Below the pieces are notes generated by a model, which made no database searches, was not told the DNA's origin, and saw nothing but the letters and a program-made list of their open reading frames with translations. The position numbers and the translations under genes were made by a program. Shown here one piece after another: positions 63,902 to 64,000 of a DNA stretch of 64,000 nt. Source of the DNA: Herbaspirillum sp. AP02 (GTDB lineage: Bacteria > Pseudomonadota > Gammaproteobacteria > Burkholderiales > Burkholderiaceae_D); assembly GCF_015767275.1 (NCBI RefSeq), contig NZ_JADWMY010000001.1, positions 682,001 through 746,000 on the forward strand, in the 5' to 3' direction. Position 1 is the stretch's first letter, and each line of letters begins with the position of its first letter.

Positions 63902-64000
63902 GGGTACTCTCCCCTGCCATCGATGTTGTTGCTGCGATGGGGTTGGAAGGAAACGCGCCGCACGGTGGTCAACGAGACCAGCGTGCGGCGCGTAGAAGCG
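63898..64000 (-). CDS. Possible 3' end of an upstream gene (partial)
   Basis: A stop-free frame enters from the right edge and ends at TGA 63900-63898, overlapping the GNAT start codon as ATGA. The visible 33 residues end VRRVSFQPHRSNNIDGRGEY plus Pro, with no recognisable motif. Support is the start-stop overlap and the open frame only. Confidence 0.4.
   Translation of the reverse strand, partial: ASTRRTLVSLTTVRRVSFQPHRSNNIDGRGEYP

Noticed and set aside
63955..63991. 10-bp perfect inverted repeat GCGCCGCACG / CGTGCGGCGC near the right edge
   Set aside because: It lies inside the open frame that overlaps the GNAT start and lacks a T-run. More likely coding sequence than a terminator.

Overview
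The window (about 60% G+C, densely coded, short intergenic gaps) looks like a chromosomal segment of a motile betaproteobacterium of the Oxalobacteraceae, most likely Herbaspirillum or a close relative. That placement is an inference from gene order (flgB-K / flgAMN / fliA-flhGFAB / cheZYBDR) and from the betaproteobacterial-type exopolysaccharide (EPS) operon with an exosortase and PEP-CTERM proteins. No ribosomal RNA is present to confirm it.

Region 1 (1-11,100): flagellar rod, hook and ring genes flgB-C-D-E-F-G-H-I-J run leftwards and lead into flgK, which is cut by the left edge. flgA, flgM and flgN run rightwards. Near-consensus sigma-28 (FliA) promoters precede flgK and flgM, matching the late-class timing of those genes. 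Region 2 (11,170-23,940): the leftward genes fliA, flhG, flhF, flhA and flhB are followed, after a 270-bp foldback repeat, by cheZ, cheY, cheB, cheD, cheR and a chemoreceptor. Together regions 1 and 2 hold most of the axial structure, the export gate, the sigma-28/anti-sigma switch and the adaptation half of the chemotaxis pathway. cheA, cheW, flgL and fliC are not here.

Region 3 (24,160-32,500) is accessory. It holds an RcnR/DmeR-type nickel-cobalt repressor with its CDF exporter, two small lipoproteins, an acyltransferase next to tRNA-Pro(GGG), a proline-rich membrane protein, glycerate kinase, a PEP-CTERM protein behind a 700-bp AT-rich stretch, and a CysE-like acetyltransferase.

Region 4 (33,100-39,230) makes and probably uses Kdo: a KdsB-KdsC fusion, KdsD and KdsA cover all four steps to CMP-Kdo, followed by a flippase and a KpsC/KpsS-like glycosyltransferase. 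Region 5 (39,300-62,000) is a large EPS locus. Leftwards from the right end it reads epsL, epsB (priming transferase), epsD, epsE, epsF, epsG, an exosortase-EpsI fusion, a Wzy/ligase-like polymerase, a GT4 transferase and two acyltransferases. Then come a divergent secreted protein of unknown function, a GT2 transferase, a WecG-type transferase fused to a STAS domain, a nucleotide-sugar pyrophosphorylase and manC. A PAP2 phosphatase and a second PEP-CTERM protein close the region, followed by a GNAT acetyltransferase. The two divergent EPS control regions share an almost identical 18-bp element, which suggests one regulator for the whole locus.

Most noteworthy: the shared EPS element, the glycosyltransferase-STAS fusion, the KdsB-KdsC fusion inside a dedicated Kdo cassette, the foldback element beside flhB, a chemoreceptor with its putative sensor after the signalling domain, and FlhG with a degraded P-loop.
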